A stretch of DNA of 8,778 nucleotides from an uncultured Collinsella sp. (GTDB lineage Bacteria; Actinomycetota; Coriobacteriia; Coriobacteriales; Coriobacteriaceae), in contig CABSNX010000075.1 of the NCBI GenBank assembly GCA_902479205.1, positions 1-8,778 on the forward strand, given 5' to 3'. The position numbers and the translations under genes are program-made. This document shows, one piece after another, positions 6,821 to 8,778 of the stretch. The first letter of the stretch is position 1. Each line of letters opens with the position of its first letter. The notes under the pieces are model-generated. The model saw nothing but the letters and a program-made list of their open reading frames with translations, was not told the origin of the DNA and searched no databases.

Positions 6821-7387
6821 ATGGATCTACACGAACAGGGGACTGGCTCCCGCACTTTTGCGATTGCCGCCATTGTCTGCGTCCTGCTGCAGGCGGGCTT
6901 GGCGCCGCAGATCTCCATCGCGGGCGGTCGCGTCAACTTTATGATTATCCTGGTGTGCCTAAGTGTGTTTTCGGGCGATCCCACGCGGGCCGTCATCTGC
7001 GGTTTTTGCAGCGGCCTGTTCTACGACCTGTCGGCAGCCGTGCCGGTGGGCGTGATGTCGCTGTTGCTGACAGTGGGCAGCTTTGCCCTGACACACAGTG
7101 CCGCCGGTCAGACGGGCGGCACCCCGAGCGCTCGCGGCATCACGGTGGGCGCCTTTGCGCTTGCCATTAACGTGATCTACAGCATTATCTTGCTGTTTAT
7201 GGGTCTGGAATCGAGTTTTGTCGTGGCGATCTTTGGACACGCCCTGCCGTCCTCGATTCTGACCGGTCTGGTCGCCGTTCCGTTTTTGATGTCCGGCGTC
7301 GCGCCGCAGTCTGGCTATGGGTTCTCCGCGCGCGGTGGGCGTCAGACGGGTATGCGCTTTAAGCCCAAGACCCGTAAGCTCAAATAG
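6821..7387 (+). CDS. mreD: Rod shape-determining protein MreD
   Basis: A 188-residue polytopic membrane protein of the elongasome, thought to balance MreC activity on PBP2-RodA. ATG 6821 is preferred because AGGGAGG (6807-6813) lies 7 nt upstream; the ATG two codons earlier (6815) would leave only 1 nt, though it is in frame and cannot be fully excluded. About five hydrophobic segments are visible, beginning with FAIAAIVCVLLQAGLAP. The stretch VNFMIILVCLSVFSGDPTRAVICGFCSGLFYDL carries the G-x-x-x-G-L-x-x-D-L pattern common in MreD. The C terminus is short and basic. MreD sequences diverge strongly, so the call rests on hydrophobicity pattern, size, that motif and the position between mreC and mrdA. 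Its Shine-Dalgarno overlaps the mreC stop, suggesting translational coupling. Confidence 0.94.
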   Translation: MDLHEQGTGSRTFAIAAIVCVLLQAGLAPQISIAGGRVNFMIILVCLSVFSGDPTRAVICGFCSGLFYDLSAAVPVGVMSLLLTVGSFALTHSAAGQTGGTPSARGITVGAFALAINVIYSIILLFMGLESSFVVAIFGHALPSSILTGLVAVPFLMSGVAPQSGYGFSARGGRQTGMRFKPKTRKLK

Positions 7388-7400
7388 GGGAGGTCTGTAG

Positions 7401-8765
7401 ATGTCTTCCCAGTTGACGGTTGTTGTCGCTGGCATCGTGCTGGTCGTGGCCATTGTGGTCGCGCTGGTCATCATGCGCCGCGGCGACTCTCGCTTTACCT
7501 ACGACACGCAGCACGGAACGGCCCCGCGCGCCACCGAGGGCGAGGGCAATACGGCCGCTACGGCCTTCAAGGGCCGTTTTTCCATCCTCACCGCGGGCGT
7601 GGGTGCGATGTTTGCCGCGCTTGCCGTTAAGCTGTGGGGCATGCAGATGGTCTCGTCGGACTACTACGACAAGCAGGCCAAGAGCAATCAGACCCGTACC
7701 GTTACCACGCCTGCCGTGCGTGGCCGCATCTTGGACCGCAACGGCGTCGCGCTGGTGCAAAATCGCCCCTCGCTTGCCGTCGTCGCCTATCGTGACCTTG
7801 CCGACGACAAGGTACTGGTGCGTCATCTTGCCAACGTGCTCGGCATGCCGTATATCGCGGTGCTGCGCAACATCCAAGACAATTCCGAAGGCGCGCAGAG
7901 CCTGCATACGATCGCGACTGACGTGCGCCGCTCTACTGTCGCCTACATTCAGGAGCACGCCGGTGAGTTTCCCGGCGTGAAGATTGCCGAGCGCACCGAG
8001 CGCCAGTACCCGTATGGTGAGACCGCCTGCCATATTTTGGGCTATACCGGCACCATTACCTCCGAGCAGCTCGAGACGCAGAATAAGAAGTCGTCGGACG
8101 GCAACGATAGCGCGGCTGGCCAGATCTCGTATCAATCGGGCGATATTGTGGGCCAGGCGGGCGTAGAGATTTACTACGAAAATCTGCTGCAGGGCATTCG
8201 TGGTGAGCAGACCGTGAAAGTTGACGCCTCGGGTAACGTGACCGGTCAAGCCGGCGCCGTTCCCGCCAAGGCCGGTTCTGACATTAAGCTTACGCTCGAT
8301 CTTAAGATTCAACAGGCCTGCGAGACGGCTCTGGCGAATGCCATTGAGCTTGCCAAGACCACGGGCCATAGCGATGCCGGCAACGGCGCCGTGGTGTGCC
8401 TCGATCCCAACAATGGTGAGATTCTGGGCATGGCGAGCGAGCCCAAGTTTGATCCGTCGGTGTTCATCGGCGGCGTTTCCAACGACGTGTGGACCGAGCT
8501 CAACGACGACAAGGGTTCGCATCCGCTGCTCAACCGCGCCATTAGCGGCCAGTATATGTCGGCTTCGACCATCAAGCCGCTCTCGGCTCTGGCCGGTCTT
8601 GAGTTTGGAACCTATACCTCTGGTCAGACTACGAACTGCACAGGCTATTGGACGGGCCTGGGCAAGTCATGGGGTAAGTACTGCTGGCTGCATTCCGGTC
8701 ACGGCACCATGACGCTGCAATCGGGTATTGCCAACTCGTGCGACCCCGTGTTCTACGATATGGGC
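7401..8765 (+). CDS. mrdA: Penicillin-binding protein 2, elongasome transpeptidase (3' truncated)
   Basis: The first 454 residues of a class B penicillin-binding protein that crosslinks peptidoglycan during side-wall growth together with RodA. ATG 7401 follows GGGGAGG (7387-7393) by 7 nt, and that sequence overlaps the mreD stop. The frame is open to the contig edge; codons from 8766 on are adapter. RGRILDRNG at 107-115 and GQAGVE at 251-256 mark the non-catalytic pedestal domain. The transpeptidase domain begins near 290 with LTLDLKIQQ; the nucleophile motif SxxK is S389-T-I-K392 (window 8565-8576), and the second motif reads S446-C-D448 where SxN is usual. The KTG motif and C terminus are missing. 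Two hydrophobic helices, about 5-25 and 60-82, precede the pedestal, whereas typical PBP2 has one. The charge pattern (R26, R27, R31; K57, R59) puts the loop between them in the cytoplasm. Confidence 0.96.
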
Positions 8766-8778
8766 CTGTCTCTTATAC
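8766..8778 (-). other. Nextera (Tn5 mosaic end) adapter remnant at contig end
   Basis: The final 13 bases, CTGTCTCTTATAC, are the exact reverse complement of 24-36 and are the start of the Nextera mosaic-end read-through. The four codons they add to the mrdA frame (Leu-Ser-Leu-Ile) are not genuine. Where the true sequence stops could differ by a base or two if the genome happens to share the first adapter bases. Confidence 0.95.

Noticed and set aside
7380..8522. A 380-codon minus-strand frame opposite mrdA
   Set aside because: Same cause: the + strand PBP2 frame is open across it, has all expected motifs and a strong ribosome binding site, while the minus frame has none.
1..8778. A Tn5-like transposon bounded by inverted repeats
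   Set aside because: The repeats are the synthetic Nextera mosaic end plus adapter. There is no transposase, and the genes inside are a housekeeping elongasome cluster.

Overview
The window is a GC-rich contig whose two ends are leftover Nextera/Tn5 sequencing adapter (1-36 and 8766-8778), so genuine genomic sequence runs from about 37 to 8765. All genes are on the + strand and tightly packed. Codon use, Shine-Dalgarno-led starts (several TTG/GTG) and the gene set fit a high-GC actinobacterium. The protein style reminds me of the Coriobacteriia (Collinsella and relatives), but that is recognition only; no rRNA or formal marker proves it.

Layout. (1) 37-1398: the C-terminal half of a CtpE-like cation-transporting P-type ATPase, cut at its 5' end by the contig edge and carrying a long lysine-rich tail. 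(2) 1519-2673: a membrane protein of unknown function with two N-terminal zinc ribbons. (3) 2779-3321 and 3334-4629: a cyclophilin-type peptidyl-prolyl isomerase and a TPR protein with one membrane anchor, 12 bp apart and apparently co-transcribed from an extended -10 promoter at 2710-2739. (4) 4652-4699: a GC-rich hairpin and then a putative promoter. (5) 4745-8765: the rod-shape operon mreB-mreC-mreD-mrdA, with the mrdA (PBP2) 3' end lost at the contig edge. The expected next gene, rodA, would lie outside.

How the genes work together. In the known elongasome, MreB filaments on the inner membrane face work through MreC and MreD to guide and activate the RodA-PBP2 peptidoglycan synthase. The operon here is standard in order and spacing, with Shine-Dalgarno sequences overlapping the upstream stop codon at mreD and mrdA. 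The zinc-ribbon and TPR proteins upstream share one architecture: cytoplasmic N-terminal binding domain, basic juxtamembrane stretch, single membrane segment, extracytoplasmic C-terminal domain. An envelope-related role is plausible for them but unproven.

I see no mobile element, CRISPR array, tRNA or rRNA. Nothing here looks like a wholly new system. The points most worth a second look are PBP2 (extra N-terminal membrane helix, SxD in place of SxN), the ATPase tail, the two uncharacterised one-pass proteins, and the adapter contamination at both ends.
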